Below are positions 17,612-26,130 of a stretch of DNA of 64,000 nt, in pieces (positions within the stretch are counted from its first letter, which is position 1; each line of letters begins with the position of its first letter). Source of the stretch: an uncultured Pseudomonadota bacterium (lineage in GTDB: Bacteria > Myxococcota_A > Bradymonadia > Bradymonadales > Bradymonadaceae); NCBI GenBank assembly GCA_913057905.1, contig CAJXPB010000001.1, positions 310,001-374,000 on the forward strand, read 5' to 3'. The position numbers and the translations under genes were made by a program. The notes beneath the pieces were generated by a model. That model ran no database searches, was not told the DNA's origin, and saw only the letters and a list, made by a program, of their open reading frames with translations.

Positions 17612-19705
17612 TCAGTACAGGTTCTGTGACGTACAGAGGTCACTGGCAGACATCCCCTGAGGCACCGTGGGACTGGTGAACCGCGGTGCCGTCGGATAGA
17701 GCTCGTCCACACGGTAGATCTGTCCGGAGGGCCAGTGGATGCGTGCCACGTCCCAGAACTGCTTCTGGTTGCGAAGCGGCTGATTCAACGCCTCGAAGAC
17801 CAGATTCGAGTTGATGTAAATCCGAATCGTGGCGTACGCAGTCTCGAACTTCTTCTCCCAGTAGTGGACGCCGACGGCATACCACTGACAATCCTGCGGG
17901 TCGTCCATCTGGATATTCTCCGGTCCCGCACCATCGGTATCGTCGATGTCCAGACTCGGGCTCTCCGGATTCCAAATATTCGAGCCGCCCTGAGGACCGT
18001 TGTTGGGATTCTGGAAGTAGATGTCGTACGGCGTCCCGAACCAGACCCCTTGGTCCTCTCCTTCGAGCATCTTGACGAGGTGGACGTCGACGTCACTGCC
18101 TGTGTCGTCGGTCTCGTCGGGGTCCTTCGGATTGGTCCACGTCAACTCCACGTGTACTTTTTCATTGGGCACGGCGGTGATTTCGGCGACGGCCTGCTGG
18201 CATGAACTGAAGCCGTCGTTGTCCTTGACGGTGAGCCCAATGCGATAGGTTCCAGCCGTCAGAAGTCGAATCTCCCTCTTCGCATCGTTGTTCGGATCGG
18301 ACTCCAGGGGGTTGAGCCGCACGCTGACATCCTCCGGCTTCTTCAGAACCTCCCAGTTCCACTCGACGATGGTGCCATCCTCGTCGGAGCTACCCGACCC
18401 ATCCAGGGCAATGTAGTCCAGCGGCGCAGCCGTAATCGTCGGACGTGGCTGAGCACTGACACCCTTGACCTTGGCCGTCAGCTCCGTTTTCGGGCAGATA
18501 CCCTCGGAACCGCGAGCGATAAGATCGATAGTCGCAGCCGGCTGGACCGGATCGTTGCTGCGAATCACGAGTTCCGCGTTATCACTCCCGGCCTCGGTCG
18601 GCTCGTAGGTGACCCCGAACGTGGCCCGGTCGTTGCCGCCCGGATCGAGCTGTACGGGACTGTCCAACTCTCCGTCGCCGTTTTCATCGTAGCTTCGGAG
18701 GTCGACCGAGAATTCGTCATCATCGCTGTTTTGCGCCAGATTGACGCCCTCGATGCGCAACGTCTCGTTTCCACAGTTTTCCACGGTCACCAGTTCCGTC
18801 GTGGAGCCTCCCAGCGGAACGGCGCCGAGATTCTTGGTCGTACTATCGATGAGAATGCAGGGTGCGTCGGCATTCGCGGAGATGTCGACTCGCGTAATCG
18901 TCGGGTCGTCCGCCGTCGAACCGGCCTCCTGGTTCGAGCTGACAACCATCTCGGCGGTATCCGAACCCGACTCGGTGGGTCGATACTCCAGAGTTCCAGT
19001 GATCAGGCTACTCCCCTCTTCGGCGGTCCGCTCTGCGAGTTCCAGGCCGCCTTCAAACGAGATGTCGTCGGGAAACGAAAGCGTGTAGTCCTCGGAGCCC
19101 TCGATCTTGGGCTTCTCGAAGATCATCAGCGGCGCCTCGCCGTCGTTCCGGATGTCGACCTGGCGTTCGGTCGTCTCCCCGGCCGGCAATCGGGGGAAGC
19201 GTACCGGATTCGGCGAGATGCGCAGGTCGGGATTGTTCCCGAGTGTCGTGACATCGACCGTCAGCGGGCCGTCTTGATAGTTGGGGTCGCTGTTTTCGAT
19301 TTTTATCGCGCCGCCGACACGTCGAACATCGTTGTCGGACGTATACTCGACTTGAAACTCGCGACTCTCCTGCGGCTGGATGGAAAACTGGCCATTCGGC
19401 ACGTCGACGAGCCTCAGCCCTTCGGTCGTACGCCCTTCTCGTTCGACGAGTTCGATGCCCCGAACCGTGAGCGCTCCGCCGGTCTCCGCGTCGGAGTTAC
19501 GGATCCTCACGGTCCGGGTCGCCGTTTCACCGTCGGACACACGTGCGAACGCAACTGTTGCAGGCTCGACCTGAATCTTCCCGGTCTCGCCCTCACCGAG
19601 CGAATCCTCACAACCCGTTCCGAGCACCAGGCCGCCAAGTGCCGCGACGCCCAGGGCCCATCCGAGGAATCTACAAAGCTGCGTTGACATCATTTCTCTG
19701 GTCAT
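17612..19705 (-). CDS. Choice-of-anchor-D (ASH) and PKD-like lipoprotein
   Basis: A lipoprotein signal ends in LVLGTGC, with the Cys at residue 32 from the chosen start. After a Glu/Gly linker come about three immunoglobulin-like repeats of choice-of-anchor-D/ASH type (about residues 40-390; each has a V.F..V..G..T.R.V.I.N pattern and a closing SND/NSDP). A PKD-like domain (about 410-510; GSGSSDEDGTI) follows. The C-terminal domain (about 520-697) contains GSDVDVHL and WYAVGVHYW, like domains found on delta-proteobacterial surface lipoproteins. A role in cell-surface binding is likely but unspecific. The start is uncertain: ATG 19765 has the best ribosome-binding site (GGGAGAG) but gives an unusually long signal of 51 residues before the Cys. 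Confidence 0.8.
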   Translation of the reverse strand: MTREMMSTQLCRFLGWALGVAALGGLVLGTGCEDSLGEGETGKIQVEPATVAFARVSDGETATRTVRIRNSDAETGGALTVRGIELVEREGRTTEGLRLVDVPNGQFSIQPQESREFQVEYTSDNDVRRVGGAIKIENSDPNYQDGPLTVDVTTLGNNPDLRISPNPVRFPRLPAGETTERQVDIRNDGEAPLMIFEKPKIEGSEDYTLSFPDDISFEGGLELAERTAEEGSSLITGTLEYRPTESGSDTAEMVVSSNQEAGSTADDPTITRVDISANADAPCILIDSTTKNLGAVPLGGSTTELVTVENCGNETLRIEGVNLAQNSDDDEFSVDLRSYDENGDGELDSPVQLDPGGNDRATFGVTYEPTEAGSDNAELVIRSNDPVQPAATIDLIARGSEGICPKTELTAKVKGVSAQPRPTITAAPLDYIALDGSGSSDEDGTIVEWNWEVLKKPEDVSVRLNPLESDPNNDAKREIRLLTAGTYRIGLTVKDNDGFSSCQQAVAEITAVPNEKVHVELTWTNPKDPDETDDTGSDVDVHLVKMLEGEDQGVWFGTPYDIYFQNPNNGPQGGSNIWNPESPSLDIDDTDGAGPENIQMDDPQDCQWYAVGVHYWEKKFETAYATIRIYINSNLVFEALNQPLRNQKQFWDVARIHWPSGQIYRVDELYPTAPRFTSPTVPQGMSASDLCTSQNLY

Positions 19706-19801
19706 AATCAGAATCCCGTCCATCGCGCCGCTACGATTCGTGAACATGTGTCGGCCGGAGAACATTCGCCAACTCTCCCGTCTGAATTCGACACGAAGAG
19801 C

Positions 19802-19839
19802 CGGGACATCGACGTCCCGCCGTCTGTCGTTCCCAGACG
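19802..19839 (-). other. Two tandem hairpins between operon and lipoprotein gene
   Basis: Two perfect 6-bp inverted repeats stand side by side: CGGGAC/GTCCCG (19802-19807 with 19814-19819) and CGTCTG/CAGACG (19821-19826 with 19834-19839). They lie 55 bases after the stop of the last chaperone gene and before the lipoprotein gene on the same strand. There is no following T run, so this is not an obvious intrinsic terminator; RNA processing or Rho-dependent ending is possible. Confidence 0.4.
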
Positions 19840-19894
19840 AAGTCGTGCACGTCTAGATCGACCAATGTAGAAGTAGGGAAATCGACGCCGAGTG

Positions 19895-20434
19895 TCAATT
19901 CTCGGACGCGACCTCCCCGACACTCTCGATGATCGTCTCCAGCAGCGCGCGGGACCGCTTTGTGTATTTGTCATCTGTCTCGCCTAATTCGATGGCCCGC
20001 GTCAGGCAGGTGATGCTTTTCTGGAATTCACCGTCCCGCACGTACGCTTCGCCGAGTTTTCCGAACAACATCGGCGTCGGGTCGTCACAGAAGTTGATCG
20101 CAGCTTCAAAACATCGAGCACCGTCGGACCATTCCCCCTGCTGGAGGGCGATGTCTCCCACCAAAAGGTACGGGTAATATCGCGTGTGATCGAGCGCCAG
20201 GATCCCTTCGATGATGGTGCCCGCCCGCTCGAAACGCCCGTGACGGTACAGATCATGGGCGTAGCCCTCCATCGCCTCCAAGACGCCCTCGTCGATACCG
20301 AGGACCTCGCGCAGCTGCCCCGGCCTCGACTCCTCGGCCACGGCGGCGGCGACTTCCTCCAGGAGCCGCCGCTCTTCGGTGTCCATCGGCGGGATCGTAT
20401 CGGTCGACTCCGGATTCTCTGTCCGATGTTTCAT
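19895..20434 (-). CDS. SycD/LcrH-like TPR chaperone, copy 1
   Basis: The 179-residue protein has an acidic N-terminal helix region (about 18-45) and then three TPR-like units (about 50-155) with the SycD/LcrH spacing: YAHDLYRHGRFERA, a second unit in which LDH precedes the turn, and LGEAYVRDGEFQKS. SycD/LcrH/IpgC proteins are class II type III secretion chaperones that hold translocator proteins before export. The adjacent upstream gene on the strand encodes an unrecognised 175-residue protein ending 12 bases before this start, a natural candidate partner. AGAGAG precedes the ATG by five bases. The chaperone assignment is by fold and context; generic TPR proteins are the alternative. Confidence 0.75.
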   Translation of the reverse strand: MKHRTENPESTDTIPPMDTEERRLLEEVAAAVAEESRPGQLREVLGIDEGVLEAMEGYAHDLYRHGRFERAGTIIEGILALDHTRYYPYLLVGDIALQQGEWSDGARCFEAAINFCDDPTPMLFGKLGEAYVRDGEFQKSITCLTRAIELGETDDKYTKRSRALLETIIESVGEVASEN

Positions 20435-20446
20435 GTTTGCTCTCTC

Positions 20447-20974
20447 TTAAATTGATGTCATCTGTCGGGTGTACACCCCGTGCGACGCGCTCTCCATCGA
20501 TTCGACCTCCCGAAACGCGGCCCCGACCTTGCTCAACCCTTCAGCCGTCTCCCTGATGGGCGCCTCCGTGACTCCGCTCGAATCGAGCAACGACTCCAGC
20601 CCCCCACCTGCACCGGGGAGCCCGTATTCGGCGAGTGATGTGACGATTGACTTTGCCCCGTCTCCGACCGGACCGGAGGTTCCCCAGAGTGTGTCGATCT
20701 CGATCCCGCCCGAGGCCGGACCCATCCCGGACTCTGGCGGCGGCACGTCGCCGGAACCGCCCCCCGATAGCAAATCGTCGACCGACCCTTCGAGCATCTC
20801 CTGCAGTTGGTCGGCCAGCGGGCCGACGAACACCTGGCCCACCGCGCCGGCCGCCTCCATGCCGAAGCGCGCCATGTCTTTGCCGAATTCGTCGAACTCT
20901 CCCTTCACGAGATGGCCGATGCCCTCGCCGAGCGACTCGATCCCCTCGACGACCGACTTTATCAGATTCACCAT
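20447..20974 (-). CDS. Candidate chaperone client, Gly-rich with hydrophobic helices
   Basis: No family is recognised. The 175-residue protein has no signal peptide. Its N-terminal 65 residues form amphipathic helices with small residues (GEGIGHL, AAGAVGQVFVG). A Gly/Pro/Ser-rich flexible linker follows (about 70-90), and then a helical C-terminal half. Lack of a Sec signal, helical amphipathic segments, and position between two SycD-like chaperone genes all resemble the layout of type III translocator/effector genes, so I infer a secreted or membrane-acting client. The ATG at 20974 has GGAGGGAG seven bases upstream and follows the previous stop by 14 bases. Confidence 0.65.
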   Translation of the reverse strand: MVNLIKSVVEGIESLGEGIGHLVKGEFDEFGKDMARFGMEAAGAVGQVFVGPLADQLQEMLEGSVDDLLSGGGSGDVPPPESGMGPASGGIEIDTLWGTSGPVGDGAKSIVTSLAEYGLPGAGGGLESLLDSSGVTEAPIRETAEGLSKVGAAFREVESMESASHGVYTRQMTSI

Positions 20975-20988
20975 TGTCTCCCTCCCTT

Positions 20989-21474
20989 TCAGTCCGTGGA
21001 TGATTGAATCGAACCAATGCGATTCAGCAGCCCCTCGGCAACAGGAAGCCAGGGGCTGCTTTCGGTTTCTGCAGATTCGACGGCCCGTGCCAACAACGGG
21101 GCTGCACGCTCGAAGTCCCCGATCCGTACCAGTGCGTCGCCGCACTTGAAGGCCGCGAATGCAGATTCCGTATCGGCCTCCATTGCCCCTTCGAACGCCT
21201 TCAATGCCTGAGCCCACTCATCTCGCTGAGCGTAGATGTCTCCGAGCAACAGCCTCGGATAAGAGCGGGTCACATCGAGCGCCACGATTCCCTCGGCGAG
21301 GACCGCTGCCTCGTCGAATCTGCCGGCGCAATACAGTCGATAGGCCTGTTGCTCCAGGCTATCGACCGCCCGCGCCGACACGCCGACGGCATCGTGCAGG
21401 GCCGTACCCCGATGGACCGCGTCGACGACGGCGGCCACGCGACCGGCTTCTGCAACATCGGATTGAGACGTCAT
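20989..21474 (-). CDS. SycD/LcrH-like TPR chaperone, copy 2
   Basis: A 161-residue paralogue of the chaperone at 19895-20434. It shares the order of an N-terminal helical segment, then AYRLYCAGRFDEA, LDVTRSYPRLLLGD and a final GDALVRIGDFERA unit, with the same spacing. Both keep the Leu-Asp plus aromatic LLxGD core that defines the SycD-like concave groove. It sits between two unrecognised genes, 14 bases before one and 24 bases after the other. In type III systems one chaperone typically serves the gene next to it. The double ATG leaves a choice of 21477 or 21474; the latter gives better spacing to GGGAG. Confidence 0.75.
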   Translation of the reverse strand: MTSQSDVAEAGRVAAVVDAVHRGTALHDAVGVSARAVDSLEQQAYRLYCAGRFDEAAVLAEGIVALDVTRSYPRLLLGDIYAQRDEWAQALKAFEGAMEADTESAFAAFKCGDALVRIGDFERAAPLLARAVESAETESSPWLPVAEGLLNRIGSIQSSTD

Positions 21475-21498
21475 CATTCGCTCCCTGCGGCTGTCGGA

Positions 21499-22245
21499 TT
21501 ATCGAATATTTTGAATGATCGACGATTGGGTGTCGTGCATCATCTTCATGAGGTTCGACTGCAGTTGCATCATCCGCTGGATCTGCTGCATGAACATCTG
21601 CGCCTGCTGGAACGCCTGATTCTTCTCCTTGTAGCTCATGCCATCGAGCATCTCGAAGGCCGCCTCCGGATCCTGGGCCATGACATCCGCGAATTCGACG
21701 GGATCGAAGTCATCCAGCGAGTCGACCGAATCGACGTTCCCTGAACCGGCCCCTCCCGAGGAGTTCACATCGGGCGACCCCACCCGGACCGATTCCGGGG
21801 CCGGTACCGCCGTGGCGCCCGTCGCATCGAGTTTGGGTGGATTGAGCGCATCCTGCGCGGCGACGATCGACCGGGCTAGAGCGTTGTACTTCTTGCGGGT
21901 GCTCACCTTTCGCAACAGGTCGGTCACGGTAACTTGGCCGGGCGAGTGGTTTGCAATTTCCTTTGCCTCGTGCAGGTGGTCCCGGATCTCCTTCAAGTCC
22001 TCGATCCCGCTGCGCATCCGCCCCTCCAACGCCTCGCGCTGGGCCGGCGATAGCGACTCGTCGGCCTGGAGCCGCTCGAGTTCATGTCGCGCCTGGGCAA
22101 TCAAATCCTTGCTGTATTCGACGCATGTCTTTACGTCGGATTTTCCGTGCCAGCCCCACTCCTCACCCTCGGCGTTTTTGTCCCGCTCGATCTGTACCGG
22201 CGCGTATCCGCCCTGGGTATTTACGTTTCCCTTGACCTTGGCCAT
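21499..22245 (-). CDS. Helical Met/Gln-rich protein heading the chaperone operon
   Basis: No family is recognised. The 248-residue protein has no signal peptide. Residues about 38-100 are strongly charged coiled-coil-like helix. A Pro/Ser/Gly-rich linker follows (about 140-172), then an acidic stretch (about 173-200). The last 45 residues are a Met/Gln-rich amphipathic helix (motifs QQAQMFMQQ and MQLQSNLMKMM). Such Met/Gln-rich C-terminal helices are seen in filament- or needle-forming and translocator proteins of type III systems, but I cannot show homology. It is the first gene of a four-gene operon with two SycD-like chaperones. GGGAG lies six bases before the ATG. Confidence 0.65.
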   Translation of the reverse strand: MAKVKGNVNTQGGYAPVQIERDKNAEGEEWGWHGKSDVKTCVEYSKDLIAQARHELERLQADESLSPAQREALEGRMRSGIEDLKEIRDHLHEAKEIANHSPGQVTVTDLLRKVSTRKKYNALARSIVAAQDALNPPKLDATGATAVPAPESVRVGSPDVNSSGGAGSGNVDSVDSLDDFDPVEFADVMAQDPEAAFEMLDGMSYKEKNQAFQQAQMFMQQIQRMMQLQSNLMKMMHDTQSSIIQNIR

Positions 22246-22316
22246 GCCTTGCTCCCGTCTGGAGTGGTATGTGAAGGGGGTACCGGGCCCACACTCACTG
22301 TTTTCGACGGATCGGC

Positions 22317-24434
22317 TTGGTTTGTTGCAGAAATTTTTTGAAATCCCCGGTCTTTCAATCTGAAACGCCCCTCTCTACACTCTCGTTGACCGAAGTGACC
22401 GGTATCCCCACGGGAACGTTGAAACGCTACAGCCTCAGTGACGACGCGGATTCCAACCGCGACTACGACATCGACTACGAAGAGGAGTTGAACGACCAGC
22501 AACTCGAGGTCGTTCGGGCGCGCGGCGGACACATGCTGGTGATCGCCGGGGCTGGCTCGGGAAAGACTCACACCCTCACCTATCGGGTCGCTCACCTGCT
22601 CGAGTCGGGCGTCGACGCCGATCGCATTTTGCTGCTGACCTTCACCAACAAGGCAGCTCAGTCGATGACCGACCGGGTGTCGGGCCTTCTGGGCGAACAG
22701 CTCCGGCAACTGTGGAGCGGCACCTTTCACAGCATCGCCAACCGGACACTTCGGCGAGAGGCCGAAGCCCTCGGCTACGAGTCTGATTACACCATTCTCG
22801 ATACCGAGGATTCCCGCACTCTGATGAAGGCGTGCCGGGCCGAGTCCGACGTCGATCACACCGAAGAACACTTCCCGAAGCCCAAGACCCTGCACAGCAT
22901 CTACAGCTACTGCATCAACACGCAGCAGCGGATCGAAGAGGTACTCGCCGACAACTACGATTACCTGCTGGAGCGCAGACCCGATATCCCCTCCCAGATC
23001 CGGCCCATCTTGCGTCTGTATCAGACGCGCAAACGCGAGATGAACCTGATGGACTTCGACGACCTGCTGTTGAATTGGAAACACCTGCTTCGGGACCACG
23101 ACGACATTCGACAGCGCTACGCCGAGCGGTTCAAACACGTCCTGGTCGACGAATACCACGACACGAACCATATCCAGGGGGAAATCGTCGACATGCTCAG
23201 CGCCGAGCACGAAAACCTGATGGTCGTCGGCGACGATTGCCAGAGCATCTACGCCTTCCGCGGGGCGGACTATCGGAACATCCTCGAGTTTCCGGATCGC
23301 CATCCCGACTGCGAGACCTATCGTCTCGAGCTGAATTACCGATCGACGCCCGAAATCCTCGAGCTGGCAAACCATTCGATCCGCCACAACAAACACCAGT
23401 TCCAGAAGACCCTGCGATCGCAGCGGCCGTCCGGGCCGCCTCCTGCTCTGGTCAAACTGCGCGATCAAGAGCAGCAGGCGGCCTTCGTGGCCAAACGCAT
23501 TCTCGAGCTGGCCGACGAGGGATACGACTACAGCGATATCGGGGTGCTGTATCGGTCCCACCACCACTCGATGGAGCTGCAGGTCGAGCTGACCCGCCGG
23601 GACGTCCCCTTCGTGGTGCGATCCGGGCTTCGGTTCTTCGAAAAGGCCCACATCAAAGACGTGCTCGCCTACCTGAAATTTCTGTTCAACCCGAAGGACG
23701 AGCTCAGCTTCCTGAGGGTCGCGCAGATGGGCACGGGCATCGGATCGAGCCGCGCCCAGGACATCTGGCTTTACGTGTCGAGCAAGTCGGACCCTCTGGA
23801 GGCACTCGACGACGAGTCATTGGTCGAGTCACTTCCCGGCCGAGCCTCGACGGCGTGGCGGCGCCTCGCGGATCAGTTGACGACCCTGCGGGACATGCGC
23901 ATGGACCCGCCCGGCGAGATGATCGAGGCGCTTTTGAACATGGGGTACTCGGATTACCTGAAGGACAACTACGAGAACCCTCGTGACCGCGAGGATGACC
24001 TGCTGCAACTGGCCGACTTTGCCCAGGGCTTCCCGGATCTCGACCGGTTCCTCGGTGAGATCTCACTTTTGACGAATGTGTCGGGCAAGGGCGTGCTTGT
24101 CGGCGAGAAGCGCGACGATTACGTGACCCTCTCGTCGGTGCACCAGGCAAAGGGCTTGGAGTGGCCGGTCATCTTCCTGCTGGGCCTGTCAGAGGGACAA
24201 TTTCCCCACCATCGGGCCATGGAAGATCAGGCGGGTATCGAGGAGGAACGCCGGCTGTTTTATGTGGCAGTCACCCGGGCCCGCGACGAACTCTACCTGT
24301 GCCATCCCGTTCGAGCCGGCGGGCGCGGGCGACGACGCTTCGAGATTCAACGAGCTTCGCTATTTGTTCGAGAACTCCGGGACGACCCCGAACTCGCCGA
24401 GGTCCCCTGGGAAAAATGGGTAATCGAGGAGTGA
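22317..24434 (+). CDS. UvrD/PcrA/Rep-family DNA helicase
   Basis: A superfamily 1A 3'-5' DNA helicase of about 700 residues. Motif I is AGAGSGKT (Lys83), motif Ia TFTNKAA, motif II DEYHDTN (Asp278, Glu279), motif III GDDCQSIYAFRGA, motif IV region LNYRST, and motif V/VI VHQAKGLEW and FYVAVTRARDELYL. Motif II has His281 where UvrD/PcrA proteins usually have Gln. The C-terminal extension of PcrA/UvrD is short. It unwinds DNA in repair or replication restart; which paralogue it is cannot be told. The start is unclear: the frame opens with TTG at 22317, and TTG 22386 or GTG 22395 are equally possible. dapA starts 4 bases after its stop. Confidence 0.88.
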   Translation: MVCCRNFLKSPVFQSETPLSTLSLTEVTGIPTGTLKRYSLSDDADSNRDYDIDYEEELNDQQLEVVRARGGHMLVIAGAGSGKTHTLTYRVAHLLESGVDADRILLLTFTNKAAQSMTDRVSGLLGEQLRQLWSGTFHSIANRTLRREAEALGYESDYTILDTEDSRTLMKACRAESDVDHTEEHFPKPKTLHSIYSYCINTQQRIEEVLADNYDYLLERRPDIPSQIRPILRLYQTRKREMNLMDFDDLLLNWKHLLRDHDDIRQRYAERFKHVLVDEYHDTNHIQGEIVDMLSAEHENLMVVGDDCQSIYAFRGADYRNILEFPDRHPDCETYRLELNYRSTPEILELANHSIRHNKHQFQKTLRSQRPSGPPPALVKLRDQEQQAAFVAKRILELADEGYDYSDIGVLYRSHHHSMELQVELTRRDVPFVVRSGLRFFEKAHIKDVLAYLKFLFNPKDELSFLRVAQMGTGIGSSRAQDIWLYVSSKSDPLEALDDESLVESLPGRASTAWRRLADQLTTLRDMRMDPPGEMIEALLNMGYSDYLKDNYENPRDREDDLLQLADFAQGFPDLDRFLGEISLLTNVSGKGVLVGEKRDDYVTLSSVHQAKGLEWPVIFLLGLSEGQFPHHRAMEDQAGIEEERRLFYVAVTRARDELYLCHPVRAGGRGRRRFEIQRASLFVRELRDDPELAEVPWEKWVIEE

Positions 24435-24438
24435 ACCA

Positions 24439-25332
24439 ATGACGACAGACCCCCTATCGCTGACCGGCGCCTTCACCGCACTGATCACCCCTTTTCGGGA
24501 CGGTGGTGTCGACCGAGAGGCCTACGCCGAGCACGTCGAACGCCAGATCGATGGCGGCATCGACGGCCTGGTACCCTGCGGAACCACCGGCGAAGCGGCC
24601 ACGATGTCGACCGACGAGCAGATCGAGACGATCTCGATCTGCGCCGAGGTCGCCGACGGCCGCGTCCCCGTGGTGGCGGGAACCGGGTCGAATGACACGG
24701 AGAAAACCGTCGAGATGACCCGGCGCGTCGCCGAGATCGACGGGGTCGACGCCGCGCTCGTGGTCACGCCCTACTACAACAAACCCAGCCAGGAGGGCAT
24801 GTACCGGCACTTCCGCAGAGTCGCCGATCGAGGGGATCTCCCGGTGGTGCTCTACAATGTGCCCTCCCGTACCGGCGTCTCGCTCGATGCCGAGACCGTG
24901 GCGCGGCTGGCGCGTCACGACCGGATCGTCGGCATCAAAGAGGCGACCGGAGACATGCGTCTGGGAAGCAGAATTCACGAAGAGGCCGGCGATGACATCG
25001 CACTGATGTCGGGGGACGACTTCACGACTCTGCCGCTGTTGAGTGTCGGCGGTCAGGGATGCGTCTCGGTCGTCTCGAATCTCGACCCGCAGATCATGTC
25101 GGACCTGGTCGACCAGGCGAACCGCGGAAAGATGGATGCCGCCCGCCAGCGTCACCAGAAAATGCTCCCCCTCGCCCGGCTGCTATTCGCCAAGCCCAAT
25201 CCCGTGCCCACCAAAACCGCGGCGTGGCTGATGGGATGGTGCCAGCCGGATGTGCGTGCCCCCCTGTACACGCCGTCGCAGGACTACTCGGAGCTGATGC
25301 GCGACATGCTCGAGGACTACGGACTGCTCTGA
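24439..25332 (+). CDS. dapA: 4-hydroxy-tetrahydrodipicolinate synthase
   Basis: DapA condenses pyruvate with aspartate semialdehyde, the first committed step of lysine and diaminopimelate synthesis. The sequence shows GTTGE (48-52), Tyr139 in YNVPSRTG and the Schiff-base Lys167 in GIKEATGD. The 297-residue length is normal. The Shine-Dalgarno sequence GAGGAG overlaps the end of the helicase gene, so translation is coupled to it. dapB follows 57 bases later on the same strand, giving two consecutive pathway enzymes. Confidence 0.97.
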   Translation: MTTDPLSLTGAFTALITPFRDGGVDREAYAEHVERQIDGGIDGLVPCGTTGEAATMSTDEQIETISICAEVADGRVPVVAGTGSNDTEKTVEMTRRVAEIDGVDAALVVTPYYNKPSQEGMYRHFRRVADRGDLPVVLYNVPSRTGVSLDAETVARLARHDRIVGIKEATGDMRLGSRIHEEAGDDIALMSGDDFTTLPLLSVGGQGCVSVVSNLDPQIMSDLVDQANRGKMDAARQRHQKMLPLARLLFAKPNPVPTKTAAWLMGWCQPDVRAPLYTPSQDYSELMRDMLEDYGLL

Positions 25333-25389
25333 GACGCCGAAACTCGTGAGCCCTGTCTGAGTATCACCACACCGATCGAGGAACCGTCG

Positions 25390-26115
25390 ATGGATGCACT
25401 GAACATCGCAATCTGCGGCGCCGAGGGCCGCATGGGCACCTCGCTTCAATCCGAACTGGAGGCCCGCACCGACCTGCAATTTGCTGGTGGCTTCTACCGA
25501 GACTCCGACGCCCTGGACGACAGCGTCGACCTGGTGATCGACTTTTCTTCGCCGGTTGGGTGTATGAGCGCGCTGCAGGCGGCACTGCAGGCGGAGGTCC
25601 CCTTCGTGACCGGGACGACCGGGCTTTCGGACGGACAGGACCGTCAGCTCCGCGACGCCGGTTCGTCGATTCCCGTTTTGCTGGCTTCGAATTTTTCGGT
25701 GGGAATCAACCTTTTGACCGGCCTCGTCGAGCAAGCGGCCGAGGCGGCCGACGACTTTGATATCGAGATCTTCGAAGCGCACCACCGAAAGAAGGTCGAT
25801 GCCCCGAGTGGCACGGCCCTCTCACTGGGTGAAGCTGCGGCCGGAGCGCGGGACCTGGAGCTCGAGGAGGTCGCCCAGTGGGGCCGCAAAGGTGACGTGG
25901 GCGTCCGAGACGACGAGACCATCGGCTTTCAGGTCGTGCGGGGCGGAAGCATCGTCGGCGAACACACGGTCATGCTGTGCGGCGACGACGAGCGCCTGGA
26001 GCTGACCCACCGGGCCGAAGACCGAAGCATCTTTGCCAAAGGGGCGCTCCGTGCATCGGCATGGTTGGTCGAGCAGCCACCGGGCTTCTACGACATGCGT
26101 GACGTACTGTTTTGA
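25390..26115 (+). CDS. dapB: 4-hydroxy-tetrahydrodipicolinate reductase
   Basis: DapB reduces the product of DapA with NAD(P)H. The nucleotide-binding loop GAEGRMG (10-16), VTGTTG, the catalytic histidine pair in EAHHRKK (His131, His132) with Lys134/135, and the DAPSGTA substrate loop are all present. At 241 residues it is slightly shorter than the Escherichia coli enzyme, as in many DapB proteins. It follows dapA on the same strand and the next gene converges from the other strand 15 bases later. Confidence 0.96.
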   Translation: MDALNIAICGAEGRMGTSLQSELEARTDLQFAGGFYRDSDALDDSVDLVIDFSSPVGCMSALQAALQAEVPFVTGTTGLSDGQDRQLRDAGSSIPVLLASNFSVGINLLTGLVEQAAEAADDFDIEIFEAHHRKKVDAPSGTALSLGEAAAGARDLELEEVAQWGRKGDVGVRDDETIGFQVVRGGSIVGEHTVMLCGDDERLELTHRAEDRSIFAKGALRASAWLVEQPPGFYDMRDVLF

Positions 26116-26130
26116 ATCGGAGGCGGCGTC

